Origin: Isochrysis galbana
Lineage: Eukaryota; Haptophyta; Isochrysidales; Isochrysidaceae
DNA: 64,000 nucleotides
Direction of reading: 5' to 3'
Assembly: GCA_018136815.1 (NCBI GenBank)
Contig: CM030941.1
Location: 2,478,993 to 2,542,992, forward strand
The notes under the pieces were generated by a model that was not told the origin of the DNA, made no database searches, and worked only from the letters and a program-made list of their open reading frames with translations. The position numbers were made by a program, and so were the translations under genes. Numbering within the stretch: the first letter of the stretch is position 1; the number at the start of each line of letters is the position of its first letter. Of the stretch, positions 50,561 to 61,245 are shown piece by piece.

Positions 50561-51561
50561 CCCCCCCTGCAAGCGGATCCCCTCCCAAAGCCAGCGCGGG
50601 CGCTCTCGCGTGTCAGCCCTGTCGAGTCGAGCGTGGCCGGAGGGCTCTGAGCCACTCCGTCGCGAGCAGCACCGGCGGTTAGCGCGGCGCTCTGGCCCTC
50701 CTCCCCGCCGGGAGTCGGGTGAATGAAATTCTGGATGGGGTCGGGCATCCCCTTCTGGGTGTCTGGACTGGGAACGAACGGCGAACGAAGGGCTGTGGGG
50801 CGGCGAGGCGCTCCTAGCGGCCCTAGTCCCTAGTGTGTTGGGTTTTAAGAGATTGTTAGACCTACAAAGAACTCTTCCCTCAGGGAGGGAGCCTAGGCTG
50901 CTAGAGTGCAGCGACACAGCGAACAACGACGGACAACGAAGCTGAGAACAACAGGCTACACCGACTCACGAACACACCGGAATCATTCACCCAAACCAAG
51001 CAAATTATCAAGCAACCGCGCCCCCAAATCACCGATAACTCAAACACGTCGCGAGAGACGGAGAGAGAGAGCGAGAGAGAGAGAGACTCCGCAGCGACGG
51101 CCGGAGCGTGTCTCCGTTGTAACTTCCCACGTAGCGGAGAGTCCGAAGGGGAGCGTCATGTCGCGCGACCACGGCGATCACTTTGGATACAGATCGCAAC
51201 GAGATATCTTCACGACAGAGGAAATCTTGCCGTTGAGCGTGAACCTTCTAGACGCTTCTAACGAACAACCCTGAGTAGCAACCAAGGGGAAGAAACACCA
51301 AAGGGGCCAAGGCTTGCATGTAACTTGCATCAAGGGGAAAGATTCCCTCACCTAGGAAGCGAACCTACACCGGTCTCCAAGGGGAGATGGCAAATTAAAC
51401 CTCAAATCTCGAGCGGCTAGAGCAACCGACTCGCTCGCCAAAACCTTGACCGAGAAGAAAGAAGCAAGGACCTACAAGCCAAGGGTAGCGGACCTAGGGA
51501 ATATGAGAGGAAGTTTCCGAACGCCAACGCCAAACGCCGAACGCGGGGATTCAACGAAACC
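50561..51561. other. Retroelement-derived non-coding stretch
   Basis: No supported gene. Purine-rich sequence with GACGGAGAGAGAG at 51056-51085. The 3' part (51250-51560) appears to be the continuation of the minus-strand LTR element internal region, without a frame. Confidence 0.4.
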
Positions 51562-51786
51562 CTAACCAGGCCAAGCAGAACCTACGAAGAACAGGCCTGG
51601 ACAACAACGAAAGTCTGACGAATTGTGATGGCCCTTAGGGCCTGAGGGCAATGAGGAAGGTGGCAAGCCGGCGGCAGGCGCGGCTGAGGAGACGGCTTCG
51701 GAGACGATGACGGGCTGAAGCCCGTCAGCAGAGGAAGGCGGGCAGGCGGGCTTGAGCGAGGGCGAGGACGGCGGCGAGAACGACAT
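51562..51786 (-). pseudogene. Gag start fragment downstream of the inverted LTR
   Basis: The ATG at 51786 opens 'MSFSPPSSPSLKPACPPSSA', continuing about 75 codons to 51562. The first 20 codons match 43565-43624. No CCHC finger, protease or pol is present. Confidence 0.5.
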
Positions 51787-51873
51787 GGAACGAGCGGCGA
51801 GAGGCGAGGGCGAGTGAGAGGAGGGCTGTGATGGCAGGGGCTGGCGAGGCGAGGCGAGTTTGTTGGGTACGAG

Positions 51874-52488
51874 TGTTACGAGAGCGAGAGCGACGAGAGC
51901 GAGAGCGACGACGGATGACGACTGACGACAGGACGACGGATGACGACTGGCGACAGGACGACGGACAACGACACCCAGGAAAACACCCCGACTCTCGCCC
52001 CACGACTTTCTCACATAACTCGACTGAAATCAAACCCAAACACTCCGATCAGACAACAACGGACGACGATCAAAGGGCGATCTGTCGGCGATCTTGTCTG
52101 GAACGGGAATCGCACCATAACGGAATCGAGGGGCAATCTTGCTACGCAGGATTCCAAGAGACCTACCAAATAAGACGAAAGGAGTGCGATGTGCCTAAGG
52201 GGGAGATGCGAAGAGGTCGCAAATTAAACCTGATTGCCCCCAGAAGCAGATAAAGAACCGCAGGGGAGATAGCAAATTAAACCTATCTGCGAGGCGCCTG
52301 GGAGGAAGAAAGGTGGGGAAACTTCCCTTCTCTTTCGAGAGGAAGAGAGAGGGCGCTCCACAACCCACGATCCCATGCATCCAAGCGAAGCTTTTGACCG
52401 AGAACGAGAACGAGAGAATTATAACGATAAATACCGAACGACGAAGAGAAGAGCGAAGCCTAACGAGTGTCGATTCGCGAATGCGACA
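51874..52488 (-). repeat. LTR, inverted copy of 42898-43477
   Basis: Minus strand starts TGTCGCATTCGCG at 52488 and ends CGTAACA at 51874 (615 bp). The extra length comes mainly from a GACGACnGAnGA-type expansion near 51905-51965 and extra sequence around 52230. Confidence 0.75.
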
Positions 52489-52688
52489 CCCCCCTGCTAG
52501 GATCGAGCGTCCCGCGAGGAAATGAAGAGAACCTAACGGACATCGGAGAGCTCCAAGCAAGCCACGAGAAAGGCAGAAGAGCAATCCTGAACGAGACCGA
52601 ATGAGCCAAGAGCGAAGAGCGAATAAATCCGAAGAGCGAATGAAACAATAAATCGAGAAGTTACGAATTACGAACAACGAACAATCGA

Positions 52689-52945
52689 GGACCGATGAGA
52701 ACGCGGAACGACAAGAATCGAGAATCGAGAGCGAGAAACGAAGAACGCGGAACGACGAGAATCGAGAATCGAAGAACGAGAAACGAAGAACGCGGAACGA
52801 CGAGAATCGAGAATCGAGAGCGAGAAACGAAGAACGCGGAACGACGAGAATCGAGAATCGAGAATCGAAGAACGAACGACGAAGAACGCGGAACGACGAG
52901 AATCGAGAATCGAGAATCGAGAATCGAAGAACGAACGACGAACGG
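52689..52945. repeat. Purine-rich minisatellite (GAATCGAGAATC / AACGCGGAACGACGA)
   Basis: Five irregular units combine AACGCGGAACGACGAGAATC with one to four GAATCGA repeats and GAACGAACGACGAA spacers. Because unit lengths are near multiples of three, Ser/Arg-rich minus-strand frames stay open; I do not consider them genes. Confidence 0.85.
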
Positions 52946-53693
52946 CGAACGACGAACTATAAGAATAGTGCGCGACGATCGAAGAGACAGGAAGTACGCC
53001 GAGAAACGACGTACGACATGAAGGCGTGAAGAGCGTCGGCACTCGAGGGGTCGCCGTTGTGAGGGGCCGGGGGCGGGCGGGCGTGTCATCTGAGCGCCCC
53101 GGCTTGCATTAATGGTCATGTCTGGGGCCTAGGCTCCTTCAGCGGTTAAAATGTTTTGTGCTACAATGTACCCCCCTGGGGTACGAAATCCATGGAATCG
53201 TACCCCTCTACCGGATTTCCCCGCCATGGCGGCCCTCTCGGCCCAACGGTGGGCACCCGTTGCCCGAAATCGGTGCGCAGCCCTCGGGCATAGTGTCCCC
53301 TCAGTCCATCTGGCCGCGGAGGTTCGGAGCTCACCCATTGAGTCTCGTCAGAGCCGCCCAAAGTCGATCCGAATGTTGCAACACGCGTCTAGCTTCAGAT
53401 TCTTAAGTTGTGTCGTTTTATTTTTGGATGTCTGAAAATAGCTGCATTCAGAACCCTCATGAGTGTGGAGGGGGGGGTGCTACCTCTAACCTCTAACGAC
53501 TTATTTTTTCTCCTTGCCTCCTCGAGATGTTCACCAACGTCACCATAATGCCACAATGAATCCTTGTCGAAGGAGGCCCTCTCGGGGCGCGCCCTCATGC
53601 CGAGCCAAGGCGACGCCGTTCTCGTCGCGTACGTGGTGCTTCTTTCTGGGCCTCTCCTTCGGGGTGCTCGCGGGGGGGCTCATGGAAGGAGAC
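52946..53693. other. Gene-free stretch
   Basis: No domain-bearing frame was found. 53150-53350 has an open minus frame of about 70 codons without recognisable features. Confidence 0.4.
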
Positions 53694-53892
53694 CAAATGA
53701 TGAAGGCAAGCCACCTCAGCGCGCATGTCCAAGGGCGTGACTCAATGGCTCGTCAAGTGGGTCGGCTTCGAGAACCGCGACAACACATGGGAGCCCATCG
53801 AGAACTTGGCGGGCTCCTCAATCACCGTGGACGGATCGGTGGCAGCCTCTCGGAGCCCTCACGCGCGCAATCCTCCCATTCTCCCAAAATAG
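53694..53892 (+). pseudogene. Chromodomain remnant
   Basis: The frame reads 'MSKGVTQWLVKWVGFENRDN' followed by T-W-E-P-I-E-N-L-A. This is the chromodomain core (W/Y-L-V-K-W-x-G-F-x-x-x-x-x-T-W-E-P-x-x-N-L). It is preceded by a TGA and ends about 30 codons later. Isolated chromodomains of this type are usually left by Ty3/gypsy chromoviruses or by DDE transposases, and no partner domain remains. Confidence 0.6.
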
Positions 53893-54523
53893 ACCTCCGT
53901 GGGCCGGACAAGGCGGCAAAACGGGGGAGTCACTCACCGACGCCATGGATTTTCGTGGGGTAGAGGGGGTTCGCGGGGGGGGGGGGGGGGGGGCAGATAA
54001 GGGGGGTCCCTGGGGAATCCTTGGACACCCAGGAGGGATGGAAAATAGTTGTTAAAAAGCGTGAGTGACCGGCCTAGTGACAACGGAAGATGCTAGCAGG
54101 GATGGGGGTAAATGAACGCTTCTCGTCTTGATGTATAAACTTAGCAGTTGAGAGGATGTGGTCAAAGGCAAATAACGAATACAAGTCAACGTGTCAACGT
54201 CTCGCCGCCGTGCTTGTGCTTGCGAAATAATTTTTCAGTCGGCTCTATCGCGCTCATCTAGTACCAATCGTACATCGTGCTGGGCCACAACCACAACCCG
54301 TTTAAAGGGGATCACCACCGAACTTGTCACAAGATGTTTTATTCGAATAGTAGCACGAGCACGAAGGTCAACTGGACCCCCAACCTTGGTCCCTGGCCGC
54401 GACCCTTGTGTGGAGGTATGTCCACCACCGATACATCAATTCAATTATGGCACGTGCTCCCGAGGAGTCGATCGCGAGCGTTTCAAACGGTCGCGTGATC
54501 TCTTGCGCATGACGCCGGATTCA
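53893..54523. other. Gene-free stretch
   Basis: A G-run lies at 53970-53992. No supported gene. A frame around 54280-54500 has His/Asn-rich sequence but no family. Confidence 0.4.
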
Positions 54524-55834
54524 TCAGGCGGCAGCTTCAACAAGCAGGCTGTCTACCAAGGACTCATTATCTTGGGCGTGCGTGAACTTCGTCGACCCCA
54601 TACGAGGTGTTGGTTTTTTCACTTCGGGAAGGGCGTGGCTTGATCGTTGCGAGGCCGTCACCACCACGTTTTCGTCGCCAAAACCGCCCTTAGCCCAGAA
54701 GCCGCCCTGCGCCTCTCCCTGGCTACCCCTGGCGATGCGTGGCAATGGACGAGCGTCTAGTCCTGCCCCGGGAGCGACAGACCTTGTTGAATGCTTGTCT
54801 TCCTCCTTCTCGAGGCCGGCTCGAACCGCCAAAGTCTTCGCGAGCTGCGGCTTCTTGCTCCGAATGAACTCCACCGTTTGCTGAGGGTCTGCGGTGAGCG
54901 CTTCGCGCACGATGCCCTGCGCCGCCTCGCGCGTTCTATCTTTGGCCTCATCATAGAAGGGCAACAGGAAGCTTACCGCGTCCTTGATGTGGATGCCCGA
55001 TGCGGAGCCAAAGCCGTAGCGGATGATCAAGCTGTGCAGAAGCTCAAGTCTGCCGCCAGCGGCGGACGCCACTTTGTTATTCGCGAGTGGGCGAATCGCA
55101 TGGGGGCACACAGCCACAGCGCCAGCATACTTCGACGCGGCCAGGGTCATGATGGCACTCGCTGACTCTTCGCGCGCACGGACATTGGACGACCCGGCAC
55201 GGAGCACCACGTGTGGGACAAGGACAGCCGCAGCATCACTGCCGAGCATCGCAAGGCCCTCAAGGGTGCCAGGAGCCGATGAGTAGAGGAGCTGGAGGAG
55301 TTGGAGAGCTGGCAAGTACACGGGCACAATCTTATCGTGGAGAAGGCGGGCGAGGACCGTGACGCATACTTTGAAGAGCTTCTCCCTCTCATCCACGGGT
55401 GCTGTCCCCTTCGCCTCAACACGTGCCTGCAGCATCTCGAGCCCGCGGAGCCGATCGCCCCAGGTCGCTGACCGAAGATCGGCGGCGAATGACGCCCCGC
55501 CGAGTACGGAGGAAATGTACTCGTCTACCTCCTCAGCTGTTGGGCCGTCGAATCCCTCCAACATGAAGATGTCATTAACTCCCGAGGTGCGGCTCTTGCG
55601 CTCCTTGGGTGGGGCGCTCTGCACCCGAGCAGCGGATGAGTGTAGCGGCGCGGTCTGCTTGCTGGTGGATGATGGGGCGGTTGATAGCCCTTCGCGAGAT
55701 GGAGTCTCGATCATTGGGTCCACCTTGGCCGAGGAGGCGCGAGAACGGCCGAATCGGCTGTTACGCGGTTTCTGCGTAGCCGGCTGGTTGCCCGGCTCGA
55801 GCACGTCGGACTGACGCGATCCACAGAAGGGCAT
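54524..55834 (-). CDS. TOG/HEAT-repeat protein, CEP104-like
   Basis: A 436-residue intronless protein. Residues 1-105 are Ser/Pro/Arg-rich and probably disordered. Residues about 110-330 form a TOG-type HEAT array. It opens with 'SATWGDRLRGLEMLQARVEA' (the W...R...L of TOG helix 1), then 'RLLHDKIVPVYLPALQLLQL' (loop and helix B), 'ASAIMTLAASKYAGAVAVCP' and 'SFLLPFYDEAKDRTREAAQG'. The spacing and the D-K-x-x-x-V-Y/F-x-x-A motif fit CEP104-type ciliary-tip TOG domains better than XMAP215 ones. A basic, Gly-rich tail of about 100 residues follows. If correct, the organism builds cilia or flagella at some stage. A TOG protein of another class is the main alternative. Confidence 0.6.
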   Translation of the reverse strand: MPFCGSRQSDVLEPGNQPATQKPRNSRFGRSRASSAKVDPMIETPSREGLSTAPSSTSKQTAPLHSSAARVQSAPPKERKSRTSGVNDIFMLEGFDGPTAEEVDEYISSVLGGASFAADLRSATWGDRLRGLEMLQARVEAKGTAPVDEREKLFKVCVTVLARLLHDKIVPVYLPALQLLQLLYSSAPGTLEGLAMLGSDAAAVLVPHVVLRAGSSNVRAREESASAIMTLAASKYAGAVAVCPHAIRPLANNKVASAAGGRLELLHSLIIRYGFGSASGIHIKDAVSFLLPFYDEAKDRTREAAQGIVREALTADPQQTVEFIRSKKPQLAKTLAVRAGLEKEEDKHSTRSVAPGAGLDARPLPRIARGSQGEAQGGFWAKGGFGDENVVVTASQRSSHALPEVKKPTPRMGSTKFTHAQDNESLVDSLLVEAAA

Positions 55835-56588
55835 GGCGTCCTACACGGTGCAAATCAGACTCGCAGGGTCGGCAAGCGCGTGCGCGGCGCGCCAGTGATG
55901 CTGGGGTTGGGGGGTGGGGGTTAGGGCCACCGGCGCACCGATCGTTCTGAAACGTTTCGTCTTCTCCTCGACGACTCTCTCGCACGTGCGCCCGTCCGTT
56001 GTTCGTTCGCTCTCCCCTCTTTTCCTCTGTCTGAGCTTGAGAAAACACTCCTCTATGACTCTCTCGTGGTTCGGCCCGACAGACAACTGCACCCACAGTT
56101 CTCTTCTCTCTCCTCGCTGCTCGGAGGGGCGACATCATCGCCTCTCACCTGCACGTTGCCAAGACAATCATTCGCTCCCTCGTGCAGGACCGTTGGGTTG
56201 ATGCGTCGATTCTATTTGGGGCGCCTCGCTCGCCGAGGTTGCAGCCCGTTCCTCGGATCCGCTCAACGCTGCATAAAAAACATCAGAAGATTCTGGTTAC
56301 AAGTCCGCGATTTAAAAAATTCGACGCCGACCCCCGTTTTTTCTAGGGCGGTCAAACAGTGTTTTTTATAAGGGCCCTACCCGTTCCTTGAAAACAGGGG
56401 GTAAAAATGCGACCACCAGAGCGAAAGAGAAACTGGCACTGTACACCGTATACGTGATATCCGACCCCCCCCGAACCAGCGCACACAGCGGAACGCTGAG
56501 AGAGCCGACTTGGCAAACTGTCGCATTCATCCTAGATGATGCGATTTCCAGGTTCAGGTTCTAATTTCCAGGTCCTTCCTCGCTCGCT
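55835..56588. other. Intergenic with AGGGCGGTCAAACAG dispersed repeat
   Basis: 56272-56370 contains ACATCAGAAGATTCTGG and GGGCGGTCAAACAGTG. Both blocks recur in the opposite order at 62435-62490, and one occurs inverted at 44975-44997. This may be the end of a dispersed element. No gene is supported. Confidence 0.5.
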
Positions 56589-56861
56589 TCAGGCCTCGCT
56601 TGCGCCAGCACTTGTGCCCACTCGACACTGAGGCGCGCCGAGGTCCATACAACGAATCAACGAATGGCGCTGCCGTTGTGTCCCCCGGCGAGTGGGCAGC
56701 GCGCCTCTGCCTCTGCCTCTGCTCCCGCTCCATCTGGGGAGGAGGGGGGGAGGGGTCTCTGGGCGGAGGGGCAGGGGGAGCGCTCTGATTTCGCGCCACG
56801 GGTTCGCGCGCTCCCCCTCCCCCCCCGCTCCCCCCCCCCTTGGTATCGCATCTTTAGTCCC

Positions 56862-56955
56862 CTGACCCCCCAAATTTCGAGAAATTTCGAACGAAATTTT
56901 CCCCGGGGAACCCCCCCCAAATTTCGAAAGAAATTTTCGAAATCCTGACCCCAGC
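56862..56955. repeat. AAATTTCG dispersed repeat
   Basis: Repeated AAATTTCGAnA segments around a CCCCGGGG core, related to 885-990 and 42365-42480. Flanking 56680-56860 is C/G-rich low complexity. Confidence 0.55.
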
Positions 56956-56969
56956 CTACTGACATGGGT

Positions 56970-57265
56970 GGTGAGGCCCGTTATCATCTCGAGGAGAGCA
57001 GCGTGCTCTCGGTCGCGCTTCTCGTCGCAAAGTTGTTGAGCTTCGATCGCGGACTGCATAAGAGCGAGGCGGTCGGCCAAGAGGTCGGCGGCGGAGGGAG
57101 CCTCGCTTACGTGTTTGTCGAACACGCGATGACTACTGGCTCGTAGGCAGAGGGCCGTTCGATCGAGCCGGCAGCTGACGCGGCCGTGAAAGAGTCGTTG
57201 GTTGTTGCTTGCGGGAATATGTCTGAGAGGTCATAGTAGAAGTCGGGTCTGACTGTGTCTACCAT
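56970..57265 (-). pseudogene. Gag N-terminus, second unit of an LTR-gag tandem
   Basis: The ATG at 57265 opens 'MVDTVRPDFYYDLSDIFPQA', matching the frame from 58229 (about 50 codons). A TAA then interrupts that frame. A shifted frame with 'LADRLALMQSAIEAQQLCDE' continues below 57125 as a helical gag-like segment. Confidence 0.55.
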
Positions 57266-57269
57266 CGAG

Positions 57270-57782
57270 TGCTAGGGACGAAGGGAGAGACGGAGGTTCG
57301 GAGGCTCGCAACGCGCGGCGTTGGAGGGTAAGGCTGAGGCTAGCTAGCGAGCTAGAGGAAGAGAGAGAATGAGAATGAGAGCTTCTTAGGTCCAAGGTAG
57401 ACACGAGAGACTACAACGCAGGGACTCCTAAAAGGCTCCACGTCACGCAGTCACACACGAACTAACCCAAACAGGGCGAAAACTAACCACACTCAAGACG
57501 GACTGTCAAGCGTCGGCACCAAGGCAGCTCATCGGCACACAGACGTGCGACAGAGAAGTCGGAACAACGAGGGCAGACCTCACTGGGGAACTACCATCGA
57601 TGCACGAGGAGAAGACAGAAGACTGTCACCGATGCACGAGGAGAAGACAGAAGACTGTCACCGAACGTTTGATGACATCGAAAGAAAGTAAGAGAAGGGG
57701 TAGAATGTCGCCGACGAGACCTTGAGGCTTAAAATAACCCACCGGTTAGAAGTAAAAGTCTGTCATCGTATGGAATACGACA
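57270..57782 (-). repeat. LTR between two gag starts
   Basis: Minus strand begins TGTCGTATTCCATACGATGA at 57782. It shares with 32396-32785 the CTAACC, TTTTAAGCCTCAAGGTCTCG and CTTGGACCTAAGAAGCTCTC blocks. A 35-bp tandem duplication (AGGAGAAGACAGAAGACTGT) lies at 57600-57665. The end is taken just before the gag ATG at 57265 and is uncertain by about 15 bp. Confidence 0.65.
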
Positions 57783-58229
57783 GTGTTCCCACGCGCTGTA
57801 TTCAGGCGGGTGGGCTTGGGAGTCGAGTCTCGGGTAGCCCGAGGTCTCGAGGAAGGTGAGCTCGGCTCGCTCGCGGAGTGAATCTACGAGCAGCGGCTCG
57901 TCTGACGGAGCGGCGGATGGCGCCGCCGTGTTGGAAGGGTCTTGCGGAGGCTCGGAGCCGCCGGTTCCGACGAAGTGGACCCCTTGTGGGTCAGAAGAAG
58001 TTCCCGCTGTTCCCATGGGCAAAGAGGGAGCGGGACTATGAGAGGGCGCGGTCGTAGGCGCCAAGGCAGAATTTGTGCTTGTCGAACATGCGATGACTAC
58101 AGGCTCGTAGGCGGAGGGCCGTTCGATCGAGCCGGCAGCTGACGCGGCCGTGAAAGAGTCGTTGTTTGTTGCTTGCGGGAAGATGTCTGAGAGGTCATAG
58201 TAGGAGTCGGGTCTGACAGTGTCTGCCAT
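57783..58229 (-). pseudogene. Gag N-terminus joined directly to an LTR
   Basis: From the ATG at 58229 ('MADTVRPDSYYDLSDIFPQA') an Ala/Ser/Pro-rich frame of about 149 codons runs into the LTR at 57782 without any pol. Upstream, 58230-58384 is the last part of another LTR of the same family (GGACCTAAGAAGCTCTCATT). Confidence 0.65.
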
Positions 58230-58384
58230 CGAACGTTATGAGTGAAGAGGTAGACTGAGGTTCCGAGGATCGCAACGCGTGGCGTCGGAGAGTAGGGACG
58301 AGGCTAGCTAACGAGCTAGTGAGAGAGAGAGAATGAGAATGAGAGCTTCTTAGGTCCAAGGTAGGCACGAGGGCCTAGATGGGA

Positions 58385-58564
58385 AATACGTATTCACCGT
58401 ATTTGGACGACGGCCAAATACAGACCGTATTTACCGTATTTGAAACTGCCTCAATATGACCCTCCGTATTTGGACGGTGGCGCAGGCGCGCGCGTCGAGA
58501 TAGCCCCCACGCCATGATCCCGTTTTGGTCTCGTAGGCGGGGGGTCCTAATCCTAATAATCTAT
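58385..58564. repeat. Short CCGTATTTG repeats
   Basis: CCGTATTTG occurs four times between 58414 and 58470, some followed by GACG, with the complement CAAATAC in between. Possibly a decayed regulatory or satellite sequence; no gene. Confidence 0.5.
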
Positions 58565-58750
58565 CTGAGCATTAGTACCACTACTCTCACTAGCCCGGTA
58601 CTAACACGACAGCCCTCAGCGCACCTGCCCGTACACCTTGGCGCGTGCTGTTGTCACAGATACATACTCCTATGCACCCTTCCACATCTCCCCCCTCGCA
58701 GGCCCCCGGCTCCCATTCTGACATTCTAACTCCCCACAAGTTAAAATGAA
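58565..58750. repeat. Dispersed repeat (R190), copy 2
   Basis: Same orientation as 10886-11072, with about 8-10 differences and a 7-bp insertion near 58720. It abuts the truncated 3' end of the Copia gag at 58751. Confidence 0.7.
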
Positions 58751-60399
58751 GGGCTTGGTTAGCTGTTAGGACAGCCCTTTGAGGTTGATGTGGGATAGGA
58801 TCAGACGATTTGGCTAGCAAGGCAGACTCATTGGCGTTGGCGTATGATGCATCTGGACGCGGGCCTCCACCTGTCGCACGTCTCCCACCCTCCTTGGGAA
58901 TCGATATAGCCCCTTGGTCGAATTTGATTTTCCATAGCGGTTGGAGATCAGCTTTAAGTTTAAGGATGTCTCGCTTGTTGTTCGTCCAATATCGTCGTTG
59001 GGAGGGTGGAGCGGCAATTTCTTCTTGGCATTTGTGGGCTAGTGATTCGGAGATGTCTGGGGTGATGCAAGATAGCAACTTGAGAACGAGCTGGTCGTCT
59101 GATTTTTGTTTGTCGGATGGCCGTTTGGCGTTGAGACTGTGTAGGTGGGTCATTAGGTTGGTAATGGAGTGTTCATTAATACCAACGGTTAGTATGGAAA
59201 CGGCATCCCATTCAGTATCATGGGCCATGAGAGTTAGGTCATCGACTTGTTGGTGGCATTGATCGTAGAGGATTTTATATGCCCTAGCTCCGTCGTGGGG
59301 CGCCTGAGAACTGAGAAGTAAGCATCTCTCGTAGGTTGGAATTGGAGATATGTTCCATTAGGTATGAGAACAGGATCCTCTTCCTTTTGATGTGATCATT
59401 CAGTTGTTGCCTCGCGCTTGCCCTCACAGAGCCATCAGCATTGTAGAATTGATAGAGAGGTACGCCTCCAAAGATCGAGCGGTCTGCGCTTGGATCTTGT
59501 TCAACATATCCTCCCACATCTAGGCCCAACATACAGGTAGTGAGATCAGCATCACCGATGTAGTCGCGAGAGAAGGCGTTGCCGAAGTCCCGGCAGAAGA
59601 GTTCGAATGGACGGCCGGGTGTACCGTCAAACGGACGGCAGCGATACTTCCGCGAGTCGTAGTCATCCATGTTGGTGGACTCGCTCACCATCAAAACCAT
59701 TTCGTCTTCTTGGTTTTGGTGTTCAGTGTCGGGCTTCGAGGTTGGCATTGCGATCGGGACAGCATCGTGCCGGTATGAAGATAGAGATTCGCGAGGTGCC
59801 CGGACGTAGAGAATGTTGCGGGTCCACTGAGAAATATTGATCAGAGAAGTAGGCCAGCCTCCAAAAAAATTCAGGAGTTGAGCTTGGAAGATTGCCTGAT
59901 GGTTGCGGCGTGCAGATCCGATCCACACACCTTCGGCGATGTATGTCGGTTGCACACGCGAGTACCGGTAAGCCACGGTCATCGAGAGAGAAGGCCTGTC
60001 GGCAAAGCAGTAGATATACTGTTGGAAAAGCTGAATATTGTTCCCGTCAATCGGAGAAAGATTCTGAGAGGTCTTGAGGTTCAGTGCTGCCGGGAATCCG
60101 GCTCGCGGGTCGCGCGACGGTGCTGACAGAGTCTGTTGGGCCCATGGGGTGGATGGGAGCCCAACACCCGCTCCCTTGAGCGGGGTCCGAGGGTCGCAAG
60201 GACCTTTTGAAGGAGAAAAGTCTTCGGTCTCTGGAATTGGTCCAAGCTTGTTGCGTTGAGTGAAGAGGTCTGGGGCACGCGCGCTCAGTCGCGCGCGCAA
60301 GGCAGGTGAGTGTCTCTCGGCGGGGGTACCATGTTTGATCCACCCATATGGTGGTCCGTGAATAGATAGCAGCATTGTGTAGATCAAAGGTGACATCAT
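58751..60399 (-). pseudogene. Copia-type gag, frameshifted by a 7-bp duplication
   Basis: From the ATG at 60399 a 371-codon frame carries a gag core: 'YRCRPFDGTPGRPFELFCRD' (about residues 249-268), then a D-V-G-G segment and 'HIKRKRILFSYLMEHISNSN'. At 59295-59308 the minus strand contains TTCTCAG twice in tandem, which shifts the frame and ends the first ORF at 59284. In the other frame the gag continues smoothly through 'YDQCHQQVDDLTLMAHDTEW' to 'ILTVGINEHSITNLMTHLHS'. It is cut at 58750 by the R190 repeat. No CCHC finger, protease or pol follows, so the element is dead. Confidence 0.7.
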
Positions 60400-61245
60400 G
60401 CGTCTAGCGCTCGTGACGGCGATACAGTGACTCTAGGCAAGGACGACGTTGCCACACTCAGGGTAGGACCGAGGTATCTACAACAAAACACGATTTATGT
60501 TTAAACAATTCCAAAAACAAGGGTTGACAAGAGGGGGTCGAAATCAAGACCCCACTAGCAACTCTCGGTTTTTTTTCGGAGCAACCCCTCCCCCATGCGC
60601 GCCCATCTCGCGGCGCCGTGCCAGTCACCGCGAGCTCCGCGGGTGGCCCTGGTAGCGTGTTCGGCGGTCCACTGGTAAGCCGATGAGCCGCCGCGCCCTC
60701 GTGCCGCCCTTCCCCTGCTTCTCCGGGCCTGGCGCGGCCAACCTCGTCATGATGTCGCCTCATACCAGCTACTTTATTAGGCCAAATAGGTTTAGTCAGG
60801 CGGCTCTAGATACCCTCGGAGATGAGGCGGCGAGCCGTTCAGTGTGCGTAAAGCGACCACAGGCTGAGAAAACTCCCCCCCCCCCCCCCCCCCCTCCCAA
60901 AAAAAAGCGACCACGGAGGCCAGGCGATTTTGTCTATGGGGCACTTGATGCGCCGCCGCGGCGCGGAACAGCGAGGAACGGCGCGAAACCGATCTCGGAG
61001 CGCGGCGGTTTCTCACATGAAACAGGAGCCACAATTCACGTGAGAGTTGGGACCGGAGGACATTCCTTCGTTTCTTCACGCGCTACTCTCTACGGAGCCG
61101 GGCTGGCGGTGCCCCGCTACTCCCTCTCCTCCCTCGTGTGGCCTGCCGCCCATTTGAGAGAAGCCCACAGTCGCCGACTCTGCCGCGCACATTGTCCACC
61201 CGCGACGCCAGCTCGCCGGAGGACACCCCCTCCCTGAGGCCCGCG
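60400..61245. other. Intergenic
   Basis: A C-run of about 22 bases lies at 60873-60894. Pyrimidine-rich sequence precedes the next gene (61110-61135). No RNA gene or domain-bearing frame was seen. Confidence 0.4.

Noticed and set aside
52661..53119. Arg/Ser/Phe-rich minus-strand frame over the minisatellite
   Set aside because: It stays open because repeat units are near multiples of three; no domain is seen.
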